Assembly (NCBI RefSeq): GCF_052161615.1 | Contig: NZ_CP197417.1 | Location: 1,178,001-1,242,000 of the forward strand | Length of the DNA: 64,000 nucleotides | Origin: Aeoliella sp052161615 | GTDB taxonomy: Bacteria; Planctomycetota; Planctomycetia; Pirellulales; Lacipirellulaceae | Direction of reading: 5' to 3' | In this document: in pieces, positions 25,906-34,440 of the stretch | How positions within the stretch are numbered: position 1 is the stretch's first letter | How the letters are laid out: each line of letters begins with the position of its first letter | Notes under the pieces: model-generated | Database searches by the model: none | The model's input: only the letters and a program-made list of their open reading frames with translations | Told to the model about the DNA's origin: nothing | Position numbers and translations under genes: made by a program

Positions 25906-28245
25906 ATGTCTATTCCACGAACAGCTCTCTTGTTCTGGGTGTTCTTGATTGCACCGGTATGCGTGCCCGGTACGTCACTCGCATCCGGCACTCTCAAACG
26001 GTTGTACGACGAACTAGCAAATCGTCGAGCAACGCACATTGCCCGCTTGCATGAATACGCGGCACGGGGAGACTTTCCCTTGAACAAGGATTTCCCCGGA
26101 CAACTCGTGCCGTATTTTGTTGATGAAGCTGGGATCGCTTGTGCCGTTGGGCATTTGATGCGGCTTGATGGCGAAGCACCGTTGGTCGCCAGCATCGCTT
26201 CAACTACGAACCATGTTCGGATTGCAGATGTTGACCAAGGGCCATTGATTGAGTGGATTGGCAATAGCGGCTTGACCAAGGAGGAGTGTGCCTTGATCCA
26301 GCCCAGTTACGCAACCATTGAAGACTATCGACGTGGACAACCTTGGCAAGACGAGATTGCACGTCTGCGAAAGCACTTCGCGGAAGTCGAGCGAGAGCTA
26401 GTGAGCGAGACTCAGCAGAGTCTACGCAAGGCTTTAATTGCAGATGTAGATGCTCGACTTGCCGCGAACGCGAATGACGCCGCATTGGCATTTGACGCAC
26501 TCACTCAGGAGATAGGCAGCGATGAGCCAAGTGTCCGCATGGCCGCTGCGTACGCTATCGCTCGGCTTGCCAACCCCAGCCGTAGTGCAAGGCTTGCAGC
26601 CCTATTGCCCAACCTTTCTGACTCCGACAGAGAGGTTAGATTCTGGACCGCAGTTGCCGTCCAAGAAACTGGGGCTGAATCTCCAAGAGGTAAAGCCGAG
26701 TTGTATAACCTTACTCTGCCGATATTCCTGGAAGCATTCAAGAGCAGTGACACGGAGTTGCGACTTGCGGCATTAAGCCAATTGGCGAACACCGCCCCCA
26801 TAACGATGGGTACGCATCGGCAACTCAGAATCATGCCAGAGATTCGACAAGCTATGGTGGAATCATGCGAAGACAAGGATGGCGAGATAAGCCAGTTCGC
26901 CCGAAGCGTCCTGAAAAGCTGGCGTTGGCAAAGAGTCGCCTATGAATCGCAACGGATTCGCAGGCAATACCTCGCCGAATCTGCCGAGCTAGAGGCGTTG
27001 GCAACCGAAACTTTGGCACTCGGACGCGAGTTTGCAGAGCAGCCAAACGCCATCAGGAACCTCGTAGATTTGCGTTCGATCTACGATACAGCCAGCAGTA
27101 CGATTTATTTACTACCCGTGGCAACTGAGACTACGTTGCCAATAACCGATTCGCCAACGGATGCCGAACAAATAGTTAATAATTACTTTGTTGCGACCTA
27201 CGAACGCTACCGTGGACAGACAAAATCGCCGTGGCCATTTTGGGAAATCGCATCAACCGACACTAACGGACAGGAACTCTACTTCATAGTGTTTGCAAAG
27301 CGGACTGATACGAAGCCCTCCTCGGATTTGATCTACTTACTGCCACGCCCGGCAATGCTAGCGAAGGCGAGTAGCCTGCCGTACTACTGGTTCAAGCGTG
27401 AAGCCTACCCAGTGGAGGATGCAAGAGCAGGTAGGCAGCAGAATACCACCTATCATCCGAATGAAAACTCAGAAGTAGTGCTGGGCAATCTCGCACGAAA
27501 CAACAGGGTTGCGTTCACGACGACGTGCGACTTTTTCGCGTACTTCCTGACGCACCATTCGCAAATAGTAATCGACCGTGAGATCGTCGAGTCACCCGAC
27601 ACCTTGGTATGGACCGGGCAATTTGCATTATTTCGTGCCCACAATCCAAGATTTTTCGGCGAGGGGGTCGGTTCCAGCACCTATGGCGGTGGAGGATGGG
27701 ACTTCCACCAGTTCAGCTTTAGCTGCAACCGCACCACGGGACGACTCACGTTCTCGGCAAAGCCAATCGAGTTCCCAATTGCTCAGTTGCCATCAAACGT
27801 GCTCTCGCCAGAGTGGGTAACGCAGGAGCATAGGTTAATGGGGTGGAGGCCGATTGAATCGCTTGACTTCTTCGGTAATAGGCTTCTGCCGCCCGAGTAC
27901 CACGATGCTATTGACGCCTTCAAACCACACGACGCCAGCGAAGCACGTTCGATCCTTTATCGACGGCACGTCGCTGAGCGTTGCCTGCCTCACCCTGGGC
28001 TGGTATTAGGGCTGTTGTATGAGCAAGCTGGCGACAGAGAGTCCGCTGTTAGATCGATGCAGCAAGCCGCTGGTAGCAATAGGCACGATCCAGACATCTT
28101 GGCCGATGTAGCCCGCTGGGAAACGACCGTAGGACTCCATGACGACGCACGAAAGCATGCCGAAGCCGCAATGGCGTTGTGGCCCGAGCATCCCGGAGCA
28201 AAGCAAATGGTGCGGCAACTTGATGTATCAGTGCGGGGCAAATAG
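25906..28245 (+). CDS. Exported protein with HEAT-like repeats and a TPR-like C-terminus
   Basis: A signal peptide (residues 1-26, ending GTSLASG) precedes an N-terminal module with RRATHIARLHEYAARGDFPL, FPGQLVPYFVDEAGIACAVG and HLMRLDG. This FP.N..PYFVD..G..CAVG pattern recurs in unrelated bacterial exported proteins but has no known function as far as I know. HEAT-like repeats follow (PSVRMAAAYAIARLANPSR, DREVRFWTAVAVQETGAES, DTELRLAALSQLANTAP). A long unique middle part and a C-terminal TPR-like region (LGLLYEQAGDRESAVRSMQQA) complete 779 residues. The ribosome site is weak. It probably acts as a periplasmic binding scaffold; partners are unknown. Confidence 0.65.
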   Translation: MSIPRTALLFWVFLIAPVCVPGTSLASGTLKRLYDELANRRATHIARLHEYAARGDFPLNKDFPGQLVPYFVDEAGIACAVGHLMRLDGEAPLVASIASTTNHVRIADVDQGPLIEWIGNSGLTKEECALIQPSYATIEDYRRGQPWQDEIARLRKHFAEVERELVSETQQSLRKALIADVDARLAANANDAALAFDALTQEIGSDEPSVRMAAAYAIARLANPSRSARLAALLPNLSDSDREVRFWTAVAVQETGAESPRGKAELYNLTLPIFLEAFKSSDTELRLAALSQLANTAPITMGTHRQLRIMPEIRQAMVESCEDKDGEISQFARSVLKSWRWQRVAYESQRIRRQYLAESAELEALATETLALGREFAEQPNAIRNLVDLRSIYDTASSTIYLLPVATETTLPITDSPTDAEQIVNNYFVATYERYRGQTKSPWPFWEIASTDTNGQELYFIVFAKRTDTKPSSDLIYLLPRPAMLAKASSLPYYWFKREAYPVEDARAGRQQNTTYHPNENSEVVLGNLARNNRVAFTTTCDFFAYFLTHHSQIVIDREIVESPDTLVWTGQFALFRAHNPRFFGEGVGSSTYGGGGWDFHQFSFSCNRTTGRLTFSAKPIEFPIAQLPSNVLSPEWVTQEHRLMGWRPIESLDFFGNRLLPPEYHDAIDAFKPHDASEARSILYRRHVAERCLPHPGLVLGLLYEQAGDRESAVRSMQQAAGSNRHDPDILADVARWETTVGLHDDARKHAEAAMALWPEHPGAKQMVRQLDVSVRGK

Positions 28246-28351
28246 GAACCATCCGCTGCGTAAGACCATTGCCGCGTAGTGGCGACGGTATTGCGTTCTA
28301 GGACGCCAATAGACCGACCGTAGATGGCGGTTTGCACGCCGCTACGCACCC

Positions 28352-28489
28352 CGGCAGCTGGAGATCCATAGCTATCTGCCTATCCCCCAGAATCGCCGCA
28401 GGCGAGTCTTCCGAATTCTAGTACTGGTCGAGCCCGCGTAGAAATGCGACTTGCTCGGCCAGCCAGCGTTTGAATTGGGAGACGTTCAT
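28352..28489 (-). pseudogene. Broken paralogue of the 21782-22072 small gene
   Basis: The frame starts MNVSQFKRWLAEQVAFLRGL and continues DQY, then TAG at 28418-28420, then NSEDSPAAIL and AMDLQLP. The intact paralogue has Gln where the TAG lies, so a CAG-to-TAG change destroyed it; a short deletion also changes EEARQ to GDRQ. The DNA is also alike, for example the shared tggtcgagcccgcgtagaaa. Confidence 0.75.
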
Positions 28490-28510
28490 ACCCGAAGTGT
28501 ATCTTACGGA

Positions 28511-29446
28511 TCAAGCCTCAAATTCCCTGATGTATACGCGAAACTCCTCTGGCGTCAGAATCGTAATTGGACAACCTTCAGCAATCCGTTGTTTAGCTGT
28601 CTTCAACTTGCTGGACTCGGTTTCCCCATTGCGAAGGCTGCTAAGGTCCACCGGTCCCGATACCACAATGTCAATCTTCTTACCAACCGTGGTTTTGATT
28701 TGACCGCCTAATTTTTCAATCAATGCCTCCGCGTCTGGTTGCTTGCAGAAACCTAGATTCCCAGTTATTACGATTGCTTTTCCGTATAACGGGTGGCTAG
28801 TGATATCAAATCCTTCCGGCACCTTGAACCTAGCATTCCCGTCAGACGATTTCTTGGTAGAGGACGACGAAGACGCCGGTGTCTTTACTTCACTGTAAGC
28901 ACAAACACTCGCACCAAACGATTTGGCCAACTCGCGGGGGCAAGAGTGTGAATGCTCCTGCAATGCCTTCAAAAGTACCCTCGCCGTTGCTTCAGCGTCA
29001 CTTTGTGGGCAATGGTGTACCAGCGGAATACCGAACTGAGCCGCCAGATAGTCAAGTCCATGCTTGTCTAAATGTCGCAATATCAATCTGGCTAACTGAA
29101 GTGTGCAAAGATAGTCAAATTGAGGGTGCGGAATCTGATTGGCGAGAAGCGAGTCACGTAGTACGTTGATATCAGTTGACGTTTGGTGTGCGACGATCAA
29201 ACGTCCCTGACACACTTCCCAAATACTAGGCCAAAGCTCCTTTAGTGTGGGAGCGTCTACTACGTCGCGACTGCGTATACCATGAATTTGAGTGTTCTGC
29301 CACTCGAACCTAAGCTCATGCGGACGGATTAGGTGCTTCTCTGAGTGGACTATCTGCCCATCAACAACCGAGGCGAGTCCAATAGCACAAGCACTATCAA
29401 GTTTCTTGTTTGCTGTCTCGAAATCAATAGCAACAAAGTCGACCAT
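28511..29446 (-). CDS. DEDDh 3'-5' exonuclease with C-terminal BRCT domain
   Basis: Residues 1-170 form a DnaQ-like exonuclease: VAIDFET (Asp8, Glu10), a central VAHQTSTDINVLR with the second Asp, and HHCPQSDAEATARVLL with the final His and Asp. After a Ser-rich linker (SSSSSTKKSSDGNA), residues 220-305 form a BRCT domain (LYGKAIVITGNLGFCKQPDA, LGGQIKTTVGKKIDIVV). This arrangement is known in bacterial DNA repair or processing proteins. The ATG overlaps the previous stop as TAATG, so it is coupled to the small gene upstream. Confidence 0.88.
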   Translation of the reverse strand: MVDFVAIDFETANKKLDSACAIGLASVVDGQIVHSEKHLIRPHELRFEWQNTQIHGIRSRDVVDAPTLKELWPSIWEVCQGRLIVAHQTSTDINVLRDSLLANQIPHPQFDYLCTLQLARLILRHLDKHGLDYLAAQFGIPLVHHCPQSDAEATARVLLKALQEHSHSCPRELAKSFGASVCAYSEVKTPASSSSSTKKSSDGNARFKVPEGFDITSHPLYGKAIVITGNLGFCKQPDAEALIEKLGGQIKTTVGKKIDIVVSGPVDLSSLRNGETESSKLKTAKQRIAEGCPITILTPEEFRVYIREFEA

Positions 29447-29745
29447 TATTGTGCTTTCTTGCTCGCGAGTAGTTGACGATCAAACTTCGCTTGTGCCCGG
29501 TCGCGTTCCTTTGAGTAAGGACCAACGGCAAAGCTCCTGCCAGTAACCGAGCAAGTGATGGTTTGGAAGCTGCCTTCCAACGCGACAATAGATAGATTCT
29601 CGCCCCGCAGACCTTGCCAGTAGGCCAGATAGTGGAAGCTATTGCGGCACCAGCAGGTTTCGACAAGCTCGCCCGCAACCGCACGAGCAGCGAGGGAGGG
29701 ATTCTCCGCCGCACGTTGGCGACCCTTTTCCCAACAGAGAATCAA
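29446..29745 (-). CDS. Unknown small protein; true start uncertain
   Basis: The frame is called from TTG 29745 (99 residues), but the protein-like reading continues upstream to about 29858 (GLSTDELWSGEDRG and, before it, STIPNLSIPAATSIRE) without any ATG, GTG or TTG before a TAG. Either an unusual start codon is used or the gene has lost its 5' end. The body has WCRNSFHYLAYWQGLRG and a basic end. Its stop overlaps the exonuclease start by one base (TAATG), indicating a shared transcript. No known family. Confidence 0.5.
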   Translation of the reverse strand: MILCWEKGRQRAAENPSLAARAVAGELVETCWCRNSFHYLAYWQGLRGENLSIVALEGSFQTITCSVTGRSFAVGPYSKERDRAQAKFDRQLLASKKAQ

Positions 29746-29970
29746 ACCTCTATCCTCACCCGACCACAGTTCGTCCGTGCTAAGCCCTTCACGGATTGAG
29801 GTAGCAGCCGGTATTGATAAGTTTGGAATCGTGGAACCCCCGTTGGTTAGAACGCCCTAGATTCTAACTACCCGAAAGCGTAATCGCAATGAATTGCAGC
29901 CAGACGCCGGGTTCCGGTACAATTGCCAATTGGTCCCAACCAATGGAAGGCCGACAACGGATATCGTGCG

Positions 29971-30321
29971 ATGAATGACCTGCAATCCCTTGCCACTTTG
30001 GTTGCGATTGTCGTCAGCACTCTTGGGATAGTTGGCGGTTTGTTGACCTTGCCAGATACGATTCGGAAGTACCGCCGAAGTAGGCAGCCCCACGGGTCCA
30101 AGGGCGTCGGGTTTTGTATCCTGAGTCGCGTAGATACGTCAGAGTGCATCACAGTTAGGTTTCTGGTCACTGACGACGTTTTTCAATTTGTGACCAACTT
30201 GATACAAGAGAATACCGGGGTTATGGTTCTCGACGTGCAATCCGTAGGCGAATACTACACGGCAACGGTTGTTTATCCACCGGGCACCGATCTAACTTAC
30301 CGTGTGACCAAACGGCGGTAG
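29971..30321 (+). CDS. Small single-helix membrane protein, first gene of a six-gene operon
   Basis: I prefer ATG 29971; a TTG at 29923 would add 16 residues. Residues 6-28 form one membrane helix (LATLVAIVVSTLGIVGGLLTL), followed by a basic patch (RKYRRSRQPHGSKG) and a cytoplasmic domain of about 75 residues with beta character (ITVRFLVTDDVFQFVTNLI, YYTATVVYPPGTDLTYRV). No family recognised. It ends eight bases before the GIY-YIG-like gene, so it may anchor the products of the operon at the membrane (inference). Confidence 0.55.
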   Translation: MNDLQSLATLVAIVVSTLGIVGGLLTLPDTIRKYRRSRQPHGSKGVGFCILSRVDTSECITVRFLVTDDVFQFVTNLIQENTGVMVLDVQSVGEYYTATVVYPPGTDLTYRVTKRR

Positions 30322-30329
30322 TTTCTACG

Positions 30330-30857
30330 ATGGCTCAGCAGTTCATATACGGGCTATGCGAACCCGAAACCGATATCCCGCTCTACGTCGGTCGGAGTAA
30401 GGACGCAATCGAGCGGCGACGGTGGCACGGTATCACGCCTAGCGACTTTTCACCAAAGGGTATTTGGAACAAGTATCTAAAGATAGCAAAGCTACAGCCC
30501 AATTTGATAATTCTTGAGGAAGCGACGTTTGGTAGTGATGCGGAGGCGGAGACGTGGGCAAAACAGCAAGAGCAAGTATGGATCAAGCGGCTATTCGCGG
30601 AGGGCAACTATCTCTTTAATCATGGTTGTTGGTGGAAGCATCCGGACCGCAAAGAGATTCCTAAAGGTGTTCGGGTCGCTTGGGAGCACCTGCATGCCGT
30701 ATACTTCCGGTTGGAGTTCTGGTTGTCATTCGATAGGGATGACACCCACAACGAGATTACTCAATTCATCGCGTTAGGCGGTATTCGAGCGTTGGTAGAG
30801 CAATACCCCGCGTTAGAGTTAGCTCCGATCAAGTGGCTTGATCTAAAGAGGCGTTAA
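30330..30857 (+). CDS. GIY-YIG-like nuclease domain protein
   Basis: The 175 residues begin FIYGLCEPETDIPLYVGRSK, which fits the GIY-YIG core (IYGL at 6-9 and LYVG at 18-21), followed by an arginine-rich helix (ERRRWHG), an acidic residue in IILEEATFGSD and the canonical Asn in LFNHG. The order of these elements matches the GIY-YIG fold. The C-terminal 65 residues are unique. The product would be a DNA or RNA endonuclease. The next gene starts at the second base after its stop. Confidence 0.7.
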   Translation: MAQQFIYGLCEPETDIPLYVGRSKDAIERRRWHGITPSDFSPKGIWNKYLKIAKLQPNLIILEEATFGSDAEAETWAKQQEQVWIKRLFAEGNYLFNHGCWWKHPDRKEIPKGVRVAWEHLHAVYFRLEFWLSFDRDDTHNEITQFIALGGIRALVEQYPALELAPIKWLDLKRR

Positions 30858-30858
30858 A

Positions 30859-31452
30859 GTGATGAACGAACTAGCAACCGACGCAATAGAACTATTGATT
30901 CTTGAGGCGTCTAATAGATTCTCTCTAAAGTTCATCCCCATACCGTGTCTGAAGGATGGACGGCAGGGAACATTCGGGGCCAGATTGCGACGTGTAGGCC
31001 AGCTCGATTCTATTAGAGATGAACATCTGGCGGACGTATCAACTTGGTTTCAGGATCAGGGGTACTTATTCACCTACCAGAAAACAACGGCTTACAGTTG
31101 TGCGATTATTGGTAAGCCGACCGAACCCGTGTTGGTTGGATACCATGCAACGCCATCCGACAAAGTCGAAAGAATTAAAGAGCAAGGGCTACGTGCTAAG
31201 ACCGCGAGTGACGCAACGGATAGGCACGACACCATCGGGAATGTCTACGTGTCTGCGACCTTCGAGGATGCTTGTTGGTGGCAAGAGCATCTTGCCGGAA
31301 TACGTCGTGAGCAGCACTCAATAATCTGCGTAGACCTAAGTAGCTATCAGCAAGTTTTATATCTCGACCCGTTCTCGCAAACGGGCTACGCCATCAGAGC
31401 GGACATTGCCCGCGAATATATTCGCACAAAGGACCACTATGGGACTACTTAG
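30859..31452 (+). CDS. ADP-ribosyltransferase-fold-like protein
   Basis: Residues 92-190 have the layout of the ART superfamily: a strand with GYHATPSDKVERIKEQGL (His96 at the nicotinamide-binding position, then the usual I..GL), NVYVSATFEDACWW (second conserved position) and a final region ending ADIAREYIR with Glu186 as a possible third residue. RNA 2'-phosphotransferases and several toxins share this layout. The N-terminal 85 residues are unrelated. The start is GTG 30859 or ATG 30862, behind AGAGG. Activity is inferred only from motif order. The HNH gene overlaps its end by 14 bases. Confidence 0.5.
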   Translation: MMNELATDAIELLILEASNRFSLKFIPIPCLKDGRQGTFGARLRRVGQLDSIRDEHLADVSTWFQDQGYLFTYQKTTAYSCAIIGKPTEPVLVGYHATPSDKVERIKEQGLRAKTASDATDRHDTIGNVYVSATFEDACWWQEHLAGIRREQHSIICVDLSSYQQVLYLDPFSQTGYAIRADIAREYIRTKDHYGTT

Positions 31453-32221
31453 TATTCTTACTGAGTTCGGTTTTGACCCTAAGTGGCGGGCAAAGATGGT
31501 CCGTCACAGAGATACCCGCATGGGTGCTCAATGGGACGAGCTGGTATCGTCGCCCCGCTTTGAAGAGTATCAAAGCTGGCAAAGTAGACCCATATTCCGC
31601 GATGTGGACTATGTTGTTTCGATGATTGGCAATGCTCCGGGGCGTGCTCGATTCAGAGGCGTTTATCGTGTGCTCGGGAGTAAACTAGTTGAATTCGATG
31701 ATCTACCGAAGAATGTACCGTGGTATTGGAAGGAAGATAGAGCACACTATCTCTACGAACTTGAGTGCATTCCCGGCTTCAGTCCATTGGAAGACACGCT
31801 GGTTGTCGCGTGGACGAATGCGATTCGTTGGGACCAGCATTTGAAGGATAATGAAATCCTGGAGTGCCCAACGCTCCACGATATCGACATTCCTTCATGG
31901 TCGCCCCTGTATGAAGGCAAGGCGTTTAGCCGGTTGGTTACCTCACGCCAACGAAGCCGAGAAGCCCGCGAGAAGTGTTTAGGTATTCATGGTTGCCGAT
32001 GCTCTGCCTGCGGGATGACATTCCCGGAGCAGTATGCAGGACTAGGCGAAGGGTTTATGCACGTCCACCACAAGACAGAAATTGCAAGCAAGTCCGGTGA
32101 GTATGAGGTGGACCCGGATAAAGACTTGAGTCCGGTGTGCCCCAACTGCCACGCTATGCTTCATTGGAACACGGATACGCCGCGGACAATTGAGCAATTG
32201 AGGACGATATTAGACAAGTAA
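31439..32221 (+). CDS. HNH endonuclease with N-terminal recognition-like domain
   Basis: The start is ATG 31439, behind AAGGA and inside the end of the previous gene. Residues 180-245 form an HNH module: CRCSACGMTF (Cys188, Cys191), MHVHHKTEIAS (His210, His211), DLSPVCPNCHAMLH (Cys234, Cys237, His242). This is the McrA-type Zn-bound HNH. The N-terminal 165 residues include RARFRGVYRVLG, HYLYELECIPGF and TLVVAWTNAIRWDQHL, a pattern shared with N-terminal domains of other HNH and GIY-YIG nucleases and probably used for target recognition. Restriction-like or anti-invader function is a fair inference. Confidence 0.85.
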   Translation: MGLLSILTEFGFDPKWRAKMVRHRDTRMGAQWDELVSSPRFEEYQSWQSRPIFRDVDYVVSMIGNAPGRARFRGVYRVLGSKLVEFDDLPKNVPWYWKEDRAHYLYELECIPGFSPLEDTLVVAWTNAIRWDQHLKDNEILECPTLHDIDIPSWSPLYEGKAFSRLVTSRQRSREAREKCLGIHGCRCSACGMTFPEQYAGLGEGFMHVHHKTEIASKSGEYEVDPDKDLSPVCPNCHAMLHWNTDTPRTIEQLRTILDK

Positions 32222-32252
32222 CTGAGTAAAATCTCAAGGTGCAAATTTTACC

Positions 32253-32696
32253 ATGCGAACACCACCTACACGCGAAGAGATTCTGGCAAAGTATCGAGAC
32301 GTTATCGCGGAGGAAGAATTTGAAGTGCTGGTGGCAGAATCGCCGCCTTCGCCAGCCGAAATGCAGCCGGAGGGGGCGTGGTTGCAAATCCTCGGACCAG
32401 TTGGTGATTGGTTTGTAGTGTTGAAACGAAAATTACACGGGCCGGTGGTCGCAATCGCCCTATTTGGTTCGGTTTGTTCAGGATTGGAGTACGCTTTAAG
32501 AGTAGCTGTGTTTACTCATGATTCCGTTAAAAGCATTGTGACGCTCGCTCAAGAGCATTTGGATCAACCTGCCAATTCGTATGCGTTCATCCTCCCCGAT
32601 GACGACAGCAAGCCTAAACCAGACTACGACTGGTACGATCTTCCGCCCGGAACCGGGGTCACATCCTTTAACGCCGACTGGGGCCTTTACTCATAA
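32253..32696 (+). CDS. Unknown protein, fifth gene of the six-gene operon
   Basis: The 147 residues have an acidic start (REEILAKYRDVIAEEEFEVL), a hydrophobic segment (HGPVVAIALFGSVCSGLEYAL) that could span or touch the membrane, and a Pro/Asp-rich end (DYDWYDLPPGTG). No known motif. It follows the HNH stop by 31 bases and precedes the next start by 10 bases. Confidence 0.6.
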   Translation: MRTPPTREEILAKYRDVIAEEEFEVLVAESPPSPAEMQPEGAWLQILGPVGDWFVVLKRKLHGPVVAIALFGSVCSGLEYALRVAVFTHDSVKSIVTLAQEHLDQPANSYAFILPDDDSKPKPDYDWYDLPPGTGVTSFNADWGLYS

Positions 32697-32706
32697 GGAA
32701 CGTGTC

Positions 32707-33072
32707 ATGCAAGGTTGGCTGTCAGATAACCGCGACGTAAACAAGGCTAACGAGTTCTACCGGCTGTGTGAGAAGAGCAACCAAGCCTACATCACGATCA
32801 AACCCGCACGGAAGTTTGCCGACGTATCTCTCGATATGATTAGTACCGATACGGTGCTGACGCCTGAAGCGTCCAAGAAGGTCTTTGACCTATTCGACCA
32901 ATATCGAACTCCCCGGTCAAAGGTGATCGGCAACGGGTTCTACTTCCACATTACCCAAGTATTGGTAGAGGAAGCGGAAGACCTTGCGGAGATGCTGGAC
33001 GCGATTGCCAGTATTCCTAGAAGCCGGAAACCTTCTCGGCGTGCTGCTCTCGCCGTCCTCAGCGTGGGGTAG
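32707..33072 (+). CDS. Unknown small protein, last gene of the six-gene operon
   Basis: ATG 32707 follows AAGGA by eight bases; the open frame begins earlier but overlaps the previous gene without a ribosome site. The 121 residues are mixed: GWLSDNRDVNKANEFYRLCE, a region QAYITIKPARKFADVSLDMI and a helix LVEEAEDLAEMLDAIASI. The C-terminus is Arg-rich. No family recognised. No clear terminator follows. Confidence 0.6.
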   Translation: MQGWLSDNRDVNKANEFYRLCEKSNQAYITIKPARKFADVSLDMISTDTVLTPEASKKVFDLFDQYRTPRSKVIGNGFYFHITQVLVEEAEDLAEMLDAIASIPRSRKPSRRAALAVLSVG

Positions 33073-33248
33073 ATTCACCTGCTAACAATCCCCGCGGAGA
33101 CTCTCGTCAAGGAATAAGTTGTCTTGACATATACGCGAAATTGCCGCGTAGCCTCCACCCGCCCAGTCAGTATCACTGTGAGTTGTAGGCTAGGCTTTAG
33201 GCCATGTCGCTCTCAAACATCTTCTGTCGCTTCGCTCTTTATTGGCTC

Positions 33249-33767
33249 ATGACACTAATCACCGACATTCAGAGCTATATTGCCTACGGAAGTGTTGGAG
33301 CCTCTACTGTCCGAGGTCTTCGCACCAAGGGGGTTGTGGATGCTTGCCGCAAGGCTTTGAAGCAGACCGACCTTCGCAAGTTTGCCACATCCAGCGAAGC
33401 TCGCTTTCAAGAGTGTTTAGACATTGAGACTGCCCGCATTAAGCGAGCGATACCGTCCACTGCCAGACATTGGGGAGTCGCTCGCAAGGTGCTCAACATC
33501 TTCCTCCGAGGATGCCTCTACAACATCTATCTCAATCAGCATTTCAAGTTGTCCAAAGCAGAGCACCTTTTCGAAATCCCGCTGGACTCTATTTCAGCAA
33601 AAGCAATCAAACTGAATTCTGATTGGGAAAATACGCCTAGATGGCGTGGCGTTAAATATGTCACGCCAGACGTGAGTCACCGGTATCAGGAACTCGCCGC
33701 CGACATTGCCAAACAGAGGAATATCTGCCGAGTGCATTTAGATGCGTTGTTCTGGGGCGGAAGGTAA
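33249..33767 (+). CDS. Unknown protein
   Basis: I use ATG 33249; ATG 33204 would add 15 hydrophobic residues, and neither has a good ribosome site. The 172 residues are helical and basic, with ARIKRAIPSTARHWGVARKV, LNIFLRGCLYNIYLNQHFKL and a conserved-looking end (QRNICRVHLDALFWGG). The pattern resembles a widespread but unnamed family in island regions, as far as memory serves. The HTH protein gene follows within 48 bases. Confidence 0.6.
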   Translation: MTLITDIQSYIAYGSVGASTVRGLRTKGVVDACRKALKQTDLRKFATSSEARFQECLDIETARIKRAIPSTARHWGVARKVLNIFLRGCLYNIYLNQHFKLSKAEHLFEIPLDSISAKAIKLNSDWENTPRWRGVKYVTPDVSHRYQELAADIAKQRNICRVHLDALFWGGR

Positions 33768-33814
33768 GCATGCTGGCTATCGCTCGCATGCCTCGGTTTT
33801 CAAGGATCGCTCAG

Positions 33815-34162
33815 ATGACAGATAACCCAAAGTCCTACCTGACGCCCCCAGAGATATGCAAGCAACTGCGAGTGTCTTCGCACAAGGTTCTTGGTTGGAT
33901 TCGACGTGGTGAACTAAGAGCCGTGAACGTTAGCGATACAGGCTTTCGTCCTCGTTATCGAGTTAGTCAGCAAAGCCTGGACGAATTCTTAGAAAGTCGT
34001 GAAGTTCAACCACCGCCTCCCCGTGTTCGCCGAAAACGTCAGCCACCGGAGGGAGGGCCTCTTGATCCTGAGTTGGGCGAGCAATTGATGAAGAAGAAGC
34101 AAGCAGTAAAGGTCAACGGCAAGTATTATCGAGTCTGGGATGGGGTAATACTCTTTTTCTAG
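33815..34162 (+). CDS. Excisionase-like helix-turn-helix protein
   Basis: ATG 33815 has AAGGA nine bases upstream. Residues 8-60 are a winged HTH of the MerR/Xis type (LTPPEICKQLRVSSHKVLGW, IRRGELRAVNVSD, RYRVSQQSLDEFLESR). A Pro-rich basic linker (PPPPRVRRKRQPP) and a C-terminal KVNGKYYRVWDG segment follow. Such proteins control excision or transcription in integrated elements. It supports the idea that this region is mobile. Confidence 0.8.
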   Translation: MTDNPKSYLTPPEICKQLRVSSHKVLGWIRRGELRAVNVSDTGFRPRYRVSQQSLDEFLESREVQPPPPRVRRKRQPPEGGPLDPELGEQLMKKKQAVKVNGKYYRVWDGVILFF

Positions 34163-34170
34163 CAGCGAAT

Positions 34171-34440
34171 ATGTTTGACCTCTACATCGGCATCGACTAC
34201 TCAGGTCGAGGGACACCCGTAACCCTAACCTCTGCCTTCTAGGTCTACGCCGCCTTCGGCGACGAAGACCCTCGGAGAATCGAGTCCTCATCGTCACCCG
34301 ATAAGAAGTTTAAGAACTGGTGTCGCAAAGAGATCGCCGAGTGGCTGATAGTACAAGCCAATACAGATATCCGATTCATTGTTGGTTTAGATCACGCCTT
34401 CGACGATAGCTGGAAGGAAGACATCTGCTGGACAACCCTC
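34171..34440 (+). pseudogene. Interrupted gene remnant (amber stop, 3' end lost)
   Basis: Starting at ATG 34171 the frame reads MFDLYIGIDYSGRGTP, is cut by TAG at 34240-34242, and then continues in the same frame as clear protein (VYAAFGDEDPRRIESS, FKNWCRKEIAEWLIVQAN, FIVGLDHAF). Near 34440 it meets the end of the minus-strand HEPN-like gene, beyond which the reading is antisense. The N-terminal GIDYSG resembles acidic starts of RNase H-fold proteins, but this is only a hint. Confidence 0.6.

Noticed and set aside
28418..34242. Amber (TAG) recoding, because two island remnants are interrupted by TAG in place of CAG
   Set aside because: TAG is used as the ordinary stop by several intact island genes (for example those ending at 25402, 28245, 30321, 33072 and 34162), and both remnants show further damage; decay is simpler.
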